NCBI GenBank assembly: GCA_964195335.1
Contig: CAXMPC010000135.1
Coordinates: 1-43,737, forward strand
Direction: 5' to 3'
From: QNFN01 sp964195335
GTDB taxonomy: Bacteria > Pseudomonadota > Gammaproteobacteria > QNFN01
Length of the DNA stretch: 43,737 nt
Shown here piece after piece: positions 8,673 through 16,832 of the stretch. Made by a program: the position numbers and the translations under genes. Positions within the stretch are counted from its first letter, which is position 1. Every line of letters starts with the position of its first letter. The notes below the pieces were generated by a model, which searched no databases, was not told the origin of the DNA, and saw nothing but the letters and a program-made list of their open reading frames with translations.

Positions 8673-9686
8673 ATGGCGATTCGAGTGGCAATCAACGGTT
8701 ACGGGCGCATCGGCCGCAACATCCTGCGCGCACTCTATGAGGGCGGACGTACCGACGAAATCGAGATCGTCGCCATCAACGACCTCGGCGATGCCAAGAC
8801 CAATGCGCACCTGACCAAGTACGACACCGCTCACGGACCGTTCCCGGGCGAGGTCAGCGTCGACGGTGACCACCTGGTCGTCAACGGCGACCGTATCCGG
8901 GTCTTCGCCGAGCGCGATCCGTCGAAGCTGCCGTGGGGTGAACTCGGTGTCGACGTCGTGCACGAGTCGACCGGTTTCTTCGCCAACAAGGAGAAGGCCT
9001 CGGCCCATCTCACCGCCGGCGCCCGCAAGGTGATCATCTCCGCCCCCGGTGGCAAGGATGTCGACGCCACCATCGTCTACGGCGTCAACCACGGCATCCT
9101 CAAGGCCTCCGACACCGTCATCTCCAACGCCTCGTGCACGACCAACTGCCTGGCTCCTGTGGTCAAGCCTTTGCACGATGCCATCGGCGTGGTCAACGGA
9201 CTGATGACCACCATCCATTCCTACACCAACGACCAGGTGCTGACCGACGTCTACCACTCGGACCTGCGCCGCGCGCGCTCGGCCACTCAGTCGATGATCC
9301 CGACCAAGACCGGTGCTGCCGCCGCCGTTGGCCTGGTGCTGCCGGAACTCGACGGCAAGCTCGATGGCTACGCTATGCGCGTGCCGACGATCAACGTCTC
9401 TATCGTCGACCTCGTTTTCGTCGCCGCACGACCGACCAGTGTCGAAGAGGTGGATGCCATATTGCGCGAGGCCGCCACCGGTGACCTCAAGGGCGTGCTG
9501 GCGGTCAACGACGAGCCGTTGGTCTCGATCGACTTCAATCACAACCCGCACTCATCGATCTACGAATCTTCACTGACCAAGGTCTCCGAGGGAACGCTGG
9601 TCAAGGTCTGCTCGTGGTACGACAACGAGTGGGGCTTCTCCAACCGCATGCTCGATACCACCCTGGCGCTGGTCAACGCTGGCTGA
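8673..9686 (+). CDS. gap: Glyceraldehyde-3-phosphate dehydrogenase
   Basis: 337-residue enzyme interconverting 1,3-bisphosphoglycerate and glyceraldehyde 3-phosphate. The N-terminal Rossmann motif INGYGRIGRN and the catalytic SNASCTTNCLAP with Cys155 are present. An aspartate follows the second beta strand (AINDLGD), which usually favours NAD(H). ATG 8673 is preferred over the in-frame upstream start at 8649 because GGGAGGAG is correctly spaced before it and the family starts with this sequence. It sits between tkt and pgk, so in an autotroph it probably runs reductively in the Calvin cycle and also in glycolysis. Confidence 0.96.
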   Translation: MAIRVAINGYGRIGRNILRALYEGGRTDEIEIVAINDLGDAKTNAHLTKYDTAHGPFPGEVSVDGDHLVVNGDRIRVFAERDPSKLPWGELGVDVVHESTGFFANKEKASAHLTAGARKVIISAPGGKDVDATIVYGVNHGILKASDTVISNASCTTNCLAPVVKPLHDAIGVVNGLMTTIHSYTNDQVLTDVYHSDLRRARSATQSMIPTKTGAAAAVGLVLPELDGKLDGYAMRVPTINVSIVDLVFVAARPTSVEEVDAILREAATGDLKGVLAVNDEPLVSIDFNHNPHSSIYESSLTKVSEGTLVKVCSWYDNEWGFSNRMLDTTLALVNAG

Positions 9687-9731
9687 AGCACCACCCCCGA
9701 CCCGAAGCAGGGACGCTGCAGGAGGCCGACG

Positions 9732-10907
9732 ATGGCTGTGCTGAAGATGACTGACCTGGACCTGGCGGGTCAGCGGCTGCTGATTCGCGAGGACCTCAAC
9801 GTGCCGCTACGCGACGGGGCCGTCGCCGACGACACCCGGTTGCGCGCGGCCCTGCCGACCATCCGCCGTGCCGCCGACGCCGGTGGCCGGGTGCTGCTGA
9901 TGTCCCACCTCGGCCGCCCGGTCGAGGGCGAGCCGGACCCGCAGTACTCACTGGCGCCGGTTGCCGCGGCGTTGGGTGACCTGCTCGGCCGCCCGGTGCG
10001 GCTGGTTGCCGATTGGCTCGATGGCGTCGATCTGGCCGACGGCGAGGTGGCCCTGACCGAGAACGTCCGCTTCAACCAGGGCGAGAAAAAGGACGACGAG
10101 GCATTGGCCCGGCGGATGGCCGGGTTGTGCGACATTTTCGTCATGGACGCCTTCGGTGCTGCGCACCGGGCCCAGGCGTCGACCCACGGTGTGGCCCGTT
10201 TCGCCCCCGTCGCCTGTGCCGGTCCGCTGCTGGTCGGTGAACTCGACGCCCTGGCCCGTGCCCTCGACGCGCCGGCCAAGCCGGTGGTCGCCATCGTCGG
10301 CGGCTCCAAGGTCTCGACCAAGCTGACCGTGCTCGACAGCCTGTCGCAGGTGGTCGATCGGCTGATCGTCGGTGGCGGCATCGCCAACACGTTCATCGCC
10401 GCGGCCGGTCACAACGTCGGCAAATCGCTCTACGAGGCCGACCTGGTGCCCGAGGCGCAACGGCTGATCGCCGCGGCCCGGGAGGCCGGTGGCGAGATCC
10501 CGGTGCCGACCGACGTCGTCTGCGGCAAGGTTTTCGCCGAAGATGCGCCGGCGGAGATCAAGCCGGTCGAGGCGGTCACCGACGACGACATGATTTTCGA
10601 CATCGGCCCGGAGACGGCACAGCGGCTCGCCGCTTCACTCGGTGCCGCCGGGACCGTGGTCTGGAACGGTCCGGTCGGAGTGTTCGAATTCGACCAGTTT
10701 GGCGCCGGCACCCGGGCTATCGCCGAGGCGATCGCCGCCAGCGACGCCTTCTCGATCGCTGGCGGTGGCGACACCCTGGCCGCGATCGCCAAGTACGGCG
10801 TCGCCGACCGGGTCTCCTACATCTCCACCGGTGGCGGGGCCTTCCTCGAGTTCCTCGAGGGCAAGACCCTGCCCGCGGTGGCGATACTTGAAGAGCGTTC
10901 AGAGTGA
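9732..10907 (+). CDS. pgk: Phosphoglycerate kinase
   Basis: 391-residue monomeric kinase catalysing ATP + 3-phosphoglycerate to 1,3-bisphosphoglycerate. Visible are REDLNVPL (substrate-binding N-domain), MSHLGRP, LTENVRFNQGEKK, VAIVGGSKVSTK and the nucleotide-binding GGGDTLAAIAKYG near the C-terminus. ATG 9732 is preceded by CAGGAGG at good spacing. The stop overlaps a GTG that opens the pyruvate kinase frame (GTGA at 10904), suggesting translational coupling. Confidence 0.96.
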   Translation: MAVLKMTDLDLAGQRLLIREDLNVPLRDGAVADDTRLRAALPTIRRAADAGGRVLLMSHLGRPVEGEPDPQYSLAPVAAALGDLLGRPVRLVADWLDGVDLADGEVALTENVRFNQGEKKDDEALARRMAGLCDIFVMDAFGAAHRAQASTHGVARFAPVACAGPLLVGELDALARALDAPAKPVVAIVGGSKVSTKLTVLDSLSQVVDRLIVGGGIANTFIAAAGHNVGKSLYEADLVPEAQRLIAAAREAGGEIPVPTDVVCGKVFAEDAPAEIKPVEAVTDDDMIFDIGPETAQRLAASLGAAGTVVWNGPVGVFEFDQFGAGTRAIAEAIAASDAFSIAGGGDTLAAIAKYGVADRVSYISTGGGAFLEFLEGKTLPAVAILEERSE

Positions 10908-12379
10908 GCCACCCGCACCTGGGCAAACCTGCCATGCCACGCCGGACCAAGATCGTGGCCACGCTCGGTCCGGCGGTAGATACACCGGAGATTCTCTCCG
11001 AACTGCTGGCCGCAGGGATGAACGTTGCCCGCGTCAATCTCTCTCACGGCAGCGCCGAGGCTCATCGGGCCCGGGTCGCGCGCCTGCGCGAGGCGGCTGC
11101 GGCTGCTGGTGTCGAGGTCGGTCTGCTGGTCGACCTGCAGGGGCCGAAGATTCGCATCGGCAGTTTTCGCGACGACGCCGTCGAACTGGTCGAGGGAGCC
11201 ACGTTCCGGCTCGATATCACCTGTGACGACGGTGACGGTGACGAGAGCCGGGTCTGCTGTGCCTATGCCGGCCTGGCCGGTGACGTCGTCGCCGGTGACC
11301 GGCTGCTGCTCGATGATGGCCGGTTGACGCTGGAGGTGATCGGCGTTGCCGGCGGCCGCATCGACACCCGGGTCGAGGTCGGTGGCCGGCTGTCGAGCCA
11401 CAAGGGGATCAACAAGCTGGGTGGCGGGTTGTCGGCCCCGGCACTGACCGACAAGGACCGGGCCGACATGTGGCTGGCGGCGGAACTCGAGGCCGACTAC
11501 CTGGCGTTGTCGTTTCCGCGCTCGGCCGACGACGTGCACGAGGCGCGTCGATTGTTCGAGACCGCAGGAGGCACCGGCCGGGTGGTGGCCAAAATCGAGC
11601 GCGCCGAGGCGGTCGCCGCCGCGGCCGAGATCATCGAGGCCGCCGACGCCATCATGGTCGCCCGCGGCGATCTCGGCGTGGAAATCGGTGACGCCGAACT
11701 GCCGGGCGTGCAGAAGCGGCTGATCAGGCTGGCCCGCGGCGCCGACCGGGCCGTGATCACCGCAACCCAGATGATGCAGTCGATGGTCACGGCGTCGATG
11801 CCGACCCGGGCCGAGGTACTCGACGTTGCTAACGCCGTGATCGACGGCACCGACGCGGTGATGCTCTCCGAGGAGACGGCGACCGGTCGCCACCCGGTCG
11901 AAGCGGTGGCGGCGATGGCACGGATCTGTGTCGGGGCCGAGCGCCAGCGCGAAGCGATGGTGAGGGCCAGACGGGCCGACGAGGGTTTTACCCGGGTCGA
12001 CGAGTCGATCGCCATGGCGGCGATCTACGTGGCCACCCGTCTGCCGGTCAAGGCGATCGCCGCGCTGACCGAATCGGGCGATACGCCGCTGTGGATCTCC
12101 CGTGCCGGCGCCGGCATCCCGATCTACGCCTTGACGCCGCACCGTCAGACCCTGCGCCGGGTGACCCTCTACCGGGGCGTCTACCCGATCCAGTTCACCC
12201 CGGTCGGCAACGACCATTCAGCCATCAACCAGGCCCTGCTAGAGGTGCTGCGCCAGGAGGGGGTGGTGGCGCCGGGTGACCTGGTGATCGCCACCAAGGG
12301 TGACCTGACCGGTGTCCATGGCGGCACCAGCGCACTGAAGATCCTGACGGTCGGCGACACCCCGTTGCCGGCGGCTTGA
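10904..12379 (+). CDS. pyk: Pyruvate kinase
   Basis: 491-residue enzyme converting phosphoenolpyruvate and ADP to pyruvate and ATP. The N-terminal RRTKIVATLGPA, the active-site MVARGDLGVE, KIERAEAV and the signature ATQMMQSM with downstream DAVMLSEETATG are clear. Start is uncertain: GTG 10904 overlaps the pgk stop (GTGA) and has a weak GAAGAG upstream, while ATG 10934 (MPRRTKIV) has no visible site. It connects carbon fixation to central metabolism. Confidence 0.94.
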   Translation: MSHPHLGKPAMPRRTKIVATLGPAVDTPEILSELLAAGMNVARVNLSHGSAEAHRARVARLREAAAAAGVEVGLLVDLQGPKIRIGSFRDDAVELVEGATFRLDITCDDGDGDESRVCCAYAGLAGDVVAGDRLLLDDGRLTLEVIGVAGGRIDTRVEVGGRLSSHKGINKLGGGLSAPALTDKDRADMWLAAELEADYLALSFPRSADDVHEARRLFETAGGTGRVVAKIERAEAVAAAAEIIEAADAIMVARGDLGVEIGDAELPGVQKRLIRLARGADRAVITATQMMQSMVTASMPTRAEVLDVANAVIDGTDAVMLSEETATGRHPVEAVAAMARICVGAERQREAMVRARRADEGFTRVDESIAMAAIYVATRLPVKAIAALTESGDTPLWISRAGAGIPIYALTPHRQTLRRVTLYRGVYPIQFTPVGNDHSAINQALLEVLRQEGVVAPGDLVIATKGDLTGVHGGTSALKILTVGDTPLPAA

Positions 12380-12420
12380 GACCTGATTACTACCGCTCAG
12401 ATAACGAAGAGGAGAGAACC

Positions 12421-13485
12421 ATGGCACTGGTATCGCTACGCCAACTGCTGGACCACGCAGCCGAGAACGGCTACGGGTTGCCGGCGTTCAACGTCAACAA
12501 CATGGAGCAGATCCAGGCGATCATGCTGGCGGCCGATGCCGTCTCCAGCCCGGTGATCCTGCAGGGCTCGGCAGGGGCGCGTAAGTACGCCGGCGAGGCC
12601 TTCCTGCGCCACCTGGTCATGGCCGCCACCGAGGCCTACCCGCACATCCCGATCTGCATGCACCAGGATCACGGCTCCGAACCCGGCGTCTGCCTGCGTT
12701 CGATCCAGTCCGGCTTCACCTCGGTGATGATGGACGGCTCGCTGATGCCCGACATGAAGACCCCGGCCGAGTACGACTACAACGTCGACGTCTCGCGCAC
12801 GGTGGTCGGGATGGCCCACTCCGGCGGGGTCTCGGTCGAGGGCGAACTCGGCTGTCTCGGCTCGCTGGAGACCATGGAGATGGGCGAGGAGGACGGCCAC
12901 GGCGCCGAGGGCAAGCTCGACAAGGAGATGCTGCTGACCGACCCGGAGCAGGCCGCCGACTTCGTCAAGCAGACCGGGGTCGACGCCCTGGCCATCGCCA
13001 TCGGGACCAGCCACGGCGCCTACAAGTTCACCCGCCCGCCGACCGGCGACATCCTTGCCATCGATCGGGTCAAGGCGATCCACGCGCGCATCCCGAAGAC
13101 CCACCTGGTCATGCACGGCTCGTCGGCGGTACCGCAGGAGTGGCTGGCGATCATCAACGAGTTCGGAGGAGCCATGGGCGAGACTTACGGTGTCCCGGTC
13201 GAGGAGGTCGTCGAAGGGATCAAGCACGGCGTACGCAAGGTCAACATCGATACCGATCTGCGCATGGCATCGACTGGCTCGATCCGCCGCCACCTGAACG
13301 ATAACGCGTCCAACTTCGATCCACGCAAGTACCTCAAGGAAGCGACCCAGGCGATGAGCGCCATTTGCAAGGCGCGCTACGAGGCCTTCGGCAGCGCCGG
13401 CATGGCGTCCAAGGTCAAGCCGCTGTCGCTCGAGACGATGGCCGCGCGCTACGCCAGCGGGGAGCTCGATCCCGAGGTCAACTAG
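12421..13485 (+). CDS. fba: Class II fructose-bisphosphate aldolase (CbbA type)
   Basis: 354-residue zinc-dependent aldolase condensing dihydroxyacetone phosphate with glyceraldehyde 3-phosphate. In the Calvin cycle the same family can also form sedoheptulose 1,7-bisphosphate. Visible are AFNVNNMEQ at the N-terminus, the metal-site stretch CMHQDHGS, VEGELGCLGSLE with the following glutamate-rich insertion, SHGAYKF, LVMHGSSAVP and VRKVNIDTDLR. ATG 12421 follows AGAGGAGAG. Last gene of the carbon operon. An inverted repeat at 13581-13615 lies downstream. Confidence 0.95.
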   Translation: MALVSLRQLLDHAAENGYGLPAFNVNNMEQIQAIMLAADAVSSPVILQGSAGARKYAGEAFLRHLVMAATEAYPHIPICMHQDHGSEPGVCLRSIQSGFTSVMMDGSLMPDMKTPAEYDYNVDVSRTVVGMAHSGGVSVEGELGCLGSLETMEMGEEDGHGAEGKLDKEMLLTDPEQAADFVKQTGVDALAIAIGTSHGAYKFTRPPTGDILAIDRVKAIHARIPKTHLVMHGSSAVPQEWLAIINEFGGAMGETYGVPVEEVVEGIKHGVRKVNIDTDLRMASTGSIRRHLNDNASNFDPRKYLKEATQAMSAICKARYEAFGSAGMASKVKPLSLETMAARYASGELDPEVN

Positions 13486-13669
13486 GCGGGCCTCCTACGG
13501 CGGTTCGAGGGGTGTAGGCGGCGCCCCCGCCGCGATGCGGCGTTGGGGAAATCGGCCCGAGGGCAGGCCTCCTGGATTTCGAAGGGGGTCAGAGTAGGCT
13601 TGGTCTGCCCCCTTCCTTCAAACGTGACGCGTCCGGCGACTGCGACCCCGGTTTCAGGTTGAAGGCGTA
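13486..13669. other. Convergent intergenic region between fba and selD
   Basis: 184 bp between two converging genes. No gene is seen. The only clear structure is the inverted repeat at 13581-13615. The stretch also contains several GGCGG/GCCCCC words that could form weak secondary structure. Confidence 0.6.
13581..13615. terminator. Bidirectional terminator-like inverted repeat
   Basis: GAAGGGGGTCAGA (13581-13593) is mirrored by TCTGCCCCCTTC (13604-13615), a 12-bp stem with one bulged base and a 10-base loop. It sits between the convergent fba and selD genes. There is no long T-run on either side, so the terminator role is inferred from position and stem strength. Confidence 0.5.
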
Positions 13670-14740
13670 CTAGACGACCTCGATACCGCCCGGTCGCTCT
13701 GCGGCCGTAACGGTGCCGATCACGGCGCGGACTTCGACACCGCGCGCATCGAGCGCCGCGAGCAGCTCCGCAAGTCGGTTTTCTGCGACCGCCATCAGCA
13801 GGCCACCCGAGGTCTGGGCATCGGCAAGCAGCAGGCGGTGAGCCTCGTCCAGGTCGGCCTTGAAGCGGGTCGCCGGTGCCGCGTATTCCAGGTTGCGCCG
13901 GGTTCCACCGGGGCAGAGACCTTCCCCCAGGTACTCCTCGACACCGGCAAAGAGCGGCACCTGCCGGGCTTCCACACGGGCGCCGAGCGGTTGTTCCGCG
14001 GCGCTGCTCGAGGCGCGCAGCAGGTTGCCGAGATGGCCGAGCAGGCCGAAGCCGGTGATGTCGGTGGCGGCGCGTACCTCGCATTCGACCATCGCCTCGG
14101 CGGCGGCCCGGTTGAGTGTGGTCATCGAATCGATCGCCGGGCGCAGCGCCTGCGCGTCGATGCGGCCACGCTTCACCGCGGTGGTCAGGATGCCGGTGCC
14201 GATGCGTTTGGTCAGCACCAGCGCATCGCCAACCCGGGCGCCGGCGTTGCTGATCAGCCGGTCCGGGTGGACGGTGCCGGTGACGAAGAGACCGAATTTC
14301 GGCTCCTCGTCGAGGATCGAGTGGCCGCCCGAGATTGCGATGCCGGCCTCGCTGCAGGTTTGCGCCGCCCCCTTGAATACCTCGCCGAGCGGCTCCAGGC
14401 CGAGGGTCTCGACCGGCCAGGCGACGAAGCTCAGCGCGTTCAGCGGGCGTGCCCCCATGGCGTAGATATCGCTGAGGGCGTTGGCCGCGGCGATACGGCC
14501 GTAGTCGAACGGGTCGTCGACGATCGGCGGGAAGATATCAACGGTCTCGACCAGCGCCAGCTCGTCGGAGAGTTTCAGCACGGCCGCGTCATCCGACGAG
14601 TCGTGCCCGATCAGTACGCGAGGGTCGGCGTGGCCGGGTAGCCGGGACAACGCCGCGGCCAGGTCGGCCTGGCCGATCTTCGCCGCACACCCGGCCGCCT
14701 TGGCCAGTCCGGTCAGCGTCGGGGTGGACTTAGTGTTCAT
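13670..14740 (-). CDS. selD: Selenide, water dikinase (selenophosphate synthetase)
   Basis: 356-residue enzyme making selenophosphate from selenide and ATP. The catalytic pair is conserved in GCAAK (Cys18 and Lys21), corresponding to E. coli Cys17/Lys20. GHDSSDDAAVL and ANALSDIYAMGARPL are the usual ATP/Mg-binding stretches and SGGHSI follows. The gene overlaps the end of the upstream xdhC-like gene by ATGA (14737-14740), so the two are a translationally coupled operon. No selA, selB or tRNA-Sec is visible in the window, and the local partner set (yqeB, yqeC, molybdenum hydroxylase subunits) points to selenium use in a labile molybdenum-enzyme cofactor. A role in selenoprotein synthesis or tRNA selenation elsewhere in the genome is not excluded. 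Confidence 0.94.
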   Translation of the reverse strand: MNTKSTPTLTGLAKAAGCAAKIGQADLAAALSRLPGHADPRVLIGHDSSDDAAVLKLSDELALVETVDIFPPIVDDPFDYGRIAAANALSDIYAMGARPLNALSFVAWPVETLGLEPLGEVFKGAAQTCSEAGIAISGGHSILDEEPKFGLFVTGTVHPDRLISNAGARVGDALVLTKRIGTGILTTAVKRGRIDAQALRPAIDSMTTLNRAAAEAMVECEVRAATDITGFGLLGHLGNLLRASSSAAEQPLGARVEARQVPLFAGVEEYLGEGLCPGGTRRNLEYAAPATRFKADLDEAHRLLLADAQTSGGLLMAVAENRLAELLAALDARGVEVRAVIGTVTAAERPGGIEVV

Positions 14741-15531
14741 TGGTCGTCGGCCTCGCGCCGGTGGCGCAACAGTTGCGAAACGATGCCGAAAGAGATCTCG
14801 ACCGGGGTGTTGTTGCCGACCTTGTCCCCGATCGGGCAGGTCATGCTGTCGATGAACGTGTCCGGGACCCCGGCAGCAGAGAGTTCCCTGCGCACCAGTC
14901 GTGCCTTGTTGTCACTGCCGATGACACCGAGGTAGGCGAGTTCGCGCTTTTCCCTGGCCAGGGCCTCGAGAACCGGCAGGTCCGTCTGGTGACCCTGGGT
15001 CATGACGATGACGTAGGCCATGGGCGGGACGTCCGCGACGCCGTCGGCAAAGTTCTCGACCCGATGTGCCTGCAGGTGATCGTGCGCGGGCAGCCTGTCC
15101 AGCCACTCCTGGCGGGTGTCGATGCAGGTGATCCGGCAGTCGAGGTCGATCAGGTGGCGGCAGAGCTGCTGTGCGATGTGTCCGGCGCCGAAGAGATGGA
15201 TCGACCAGTCGAGGTCGGAATCCATGACCTCGAAGTAGACCGCCACCTCGCCACCGCAGGTCATGCCGATGTCGCGTTGCAGGCTCCAGCGCACGAAGTG
15301 GGTGGTCGCGGCCGGTCGACGCGTCAGCAGTTCCTGGGCCGTCTGCTCGATCTTGGCCTCGATGCTGCCCCCACCGACGGTGCCGGTATGCCGCCCCTGC
15401 AGCGTGAACAGTGCCTTGGCGCCGATGATCTGCGGAATGCTGCCACGGCCGTCGACAATGGTGGCCATGCAGAACGGTGTTCGCGCGACGTGCAGTTGCT
15501 CCATCTCGCGGAGGAAGGGTAGGTCAAGCAT
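14737..15531 (-). CDS. XdhC/CoxI-family molybdenum hydroxylase maturation factor
   Basis: 264-residue protein of the XdhC/CoxI family, which binds molybdenum cofactor and helps sulfurate and insert it into xanthine-dehydrogenase-type enzymes. Visible are the N-terminal XdhC stretch (TIVDGRGSIPQ, HTGTVGGGSIEA) with TCGG, and a C-terminal Rossmann domain starting IHLFGAGHIAQQL. ATG 15531 is preferred because GGAG lies six bases upstream. A GTG at 15561 is possible but has no good site and lies almost at the operator. It starts the leftward xdhC-selD operon, divergent from the catalytic subunits it presumably matures. A selenium-specific role is inferred from coupling to selD. Confidence 0.88.
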   Translation of the reverse strand: MLDLPFLREMEQLHVARTPFCMATIVDGRGSIPQIIGAKALFTLQGRHTGTVGGGSIEAKIEQTAQELLTRRPAATTHFVRWSLQRDIGMTCGGEVAVYFEVMDSDLDWSIHLFGAGHIAQQLCRHLIDLDCRITCIDTRQEWLDRLPAHDHLQAHRVENFADGVADVPPMAYVIVMTQGHQTDLPVLEALAREKRELAYLGVIGSDNKARLVRRELSAAGVPDTFIDSMTCPIGDKVGNNTPVEISFGIVSQLLRHRREADDQ

Positions 15532-15566
15532 AGCGCTCCAACGGGTCGGGTGATGGCCCACTAGTA

Positions 15567-15591
15567 ATATGGTTGGTGTTCCAAACTATAT
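15567..15591. promoter_or_regulatory. Palindromic operator 1, in front of xdhC-selD
   Basis: 25-bp imperfect palindrome: left arm ATATGGTTGG, 5-base spacer, right arm CAAACTATAT. The arms match at 8 of 10 positions. It ends 36 bp upstream of the xdhC ATG. The size and AT-rich ends fit MarR-family operators. Its right arm is identical to that of operator 2 (15757-15781). Confidence 0.7.
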
Positions 15592-15745
15592 GCCAAGCAC
15601 CTGCCGTTTGGAAGTCGATTCTCTTGCGCCCGGGCGGGATGCCGGGTGCACTCTCCGGTCGTTCTACGTTCTACATGCCCGGTAGGCGACGCCAACCGAT
15701 GGTGTCGCCAAGGGCACCCGGGGTGGTCTGGCCGCAGAATTTCCA

Positions 15746-15775
15746 TTGACAGCGGCAAGTAGTTTGGCATACAAA
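15746..15775 (+). promoter_or_regulatory. Promoter of the hydroxylase operon
   Basis: A perfect -35 TTGACA (15746-15751) is followed after 18 bp by TACAAA (15770-15775), four of six matches to the -10 consensus. The -10 lies inside operator 2, so a bound regulator would block RNA polymerase. Confidence 0.55.
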
Positions 15776-15781
15776 CTATAT
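15757..15781. promoter_or_regulatory. Palindromic operator 2, in front of the hydroxylase operon
   Basis: 25-bp palindrome: left arm AAGTAGTTTG, 5-base spacer GCATA, right arm CAAACTATAT. The arms match at 8 of 10 positions. Same arm length and spacer as operator 1. It overlaps the predicted -10 and ends 26 bp before the first start codon. Probably bound by the MarR protein encoded at 23368-23829. Confidence 0.7.
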
Positions 15782-15807
15782 GGAATAGGGCAGAGAGAGG
15801 AAGGCGC

Positions 15808-16815
15808 ATGATCCTGTTTGATTTCGAATACGAGCGTCCGGCGGAGTTCGAGGAGGCCGTCACGCTGCTGCGGGACTTCGCCGGACGCGCCCAGCTGCTG
15901 GCCGGCGGGACCGACCTGGTGCCGAACATGCGCGTCGAGAACGTAGTGCCCGAACGGTTGATCAGCCTCTCGGGAATCGCCACCGACGATCCGGAAGTGT
16001 TGACCGACGGGATACTTCGCCTCTCCGCGCTGACGCGCCTGGCGGAGATCGAACACTCCCCGACCGTTCATGATCACAGCCCGATGCTGGCGCTCAGCGC
16101 CCACGTGGTCGGCAGCAACCAGACTCGCCAGATGGGCACCCTGGGCGGCAACCTCTGCCAGCAGACCCGCTGCCTCTACCTGAACCAGCAGCACGACCAC
16201 CAGTTCGTCGAACCCTGTTACAAGCGCGGCGGCGGCAGCTGCTACCCGTTCCCCGGCAATGCGGAGAATCTCTGCTGGTCGGTTTACATGTCCGACATCG
16301 CCCCGGCCCTGGTCGCACTCGATGCGAGCCTCGACATCCTCGGGCCGACGGGTTCGCGGCAGCTTCCGGTGGCGGGACTGTTCAGTGGCGACGGCATGGA
16401 GCCCTTGACGCTCGGTGAGGCCGAGCTGATCCGAGAGGTGAGGGTGCCGGCGCTCACGGCAGACAGCGGCTGGGGCTATCGCAAGCTGACCGTCCGTGGA
16501 GGACTAGAGTACGGCATGGCGGTCCTGTCGGTCATGCTCACGCTGGACGCGGATGGACGGACCTGCCGCGAGGTGCGGATCGTTCTCGGCGCCATCGAGC
16601 AGGCCCCGGTGCGGCCCGCCAGGACCGAAGCGTTGCTGGTCGGTCGGGAGATCGATTCGGGTCTGTTGGCCGAGGTGGCCGACCAGGCCACCGATGAGCT
16701 TCGACCGTTGCCGCACCACGGCTTCACCCGCAAGGAGCTACGCGACGCCATTCGCACCGGGTTGCGCGATGCGCTCGGCGATGCCGCGGCCCGGGCGCGC
16801 GGCGACCTGGCCTGA
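15808..16815 (+). CDS. hcrB: FAD/[4Fe-4S] subunit of a 4-hydroxybenzoyl-CoA-reductase-like molybdenum enzyme
   Basis: 335-residue medium subunit of the xanthine oxidase family. FAD-binding motifs LLAGGTDLVPNMR and GTLGGNL are visible. Directly after the second there is an insertion with cysteines at 122, 137, 145 and 156 (Cys117 is also nearby). This matches the cluster-binding insertion of Thauera HcrB, where four similarly spaced cysteines hold an extra [4Fe-4S] centre that lets the enzyme run reductively. Ordinary xanthine or CO dehydrogenases lack it. AGGAAGG precedes ATG 15808. First gene of the rightward operon, behind operator 2. The substrate is inferred to be an aryl-CoA thioester. 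Confidence 0.88.
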   Translation: MILFDFEYERPAEFEEAVTLLRDFAGRAQLLAGGTDLVPNMRVENVVPERLISLSGIATDDPEVLTDGILRLSALTRLAEIEHSPTVHDHSPMLALSAHVVGSNQTRQMGTLGGNLCQQTRCLYLNQQHDHQFVEPCYKRGGGSCYPFPGNAENLCWSVYMSDIAPALVALDASLDILGPTGSRQLPVAGLFSGDGMEPLTLGEAELIREVRVPALTADSGWGYRKLTVRGGLEYGMAVLSVMLTLDADGRTCREVRIVLGAIEQAPVRPARTEALLVGREIDSGLLAEVADQATDELRPLPHHGFTRKELRDAIRTGLRDALGDAAARARGDLA

Positions 16816-16832
16816 TTCGGGAGGATCTACTC

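Noticed and set aside
10817..12217. 466-codon minus-strand frame across pyk
   Set aside because: Antisense shadow of pyruvate kinase.
15561..15983. 140-codon minus-strand frame upstream of xdhC
   Set aside because: It runs over the divergent control region and the start of hcrB, without motifs or a ribosome-binding site.
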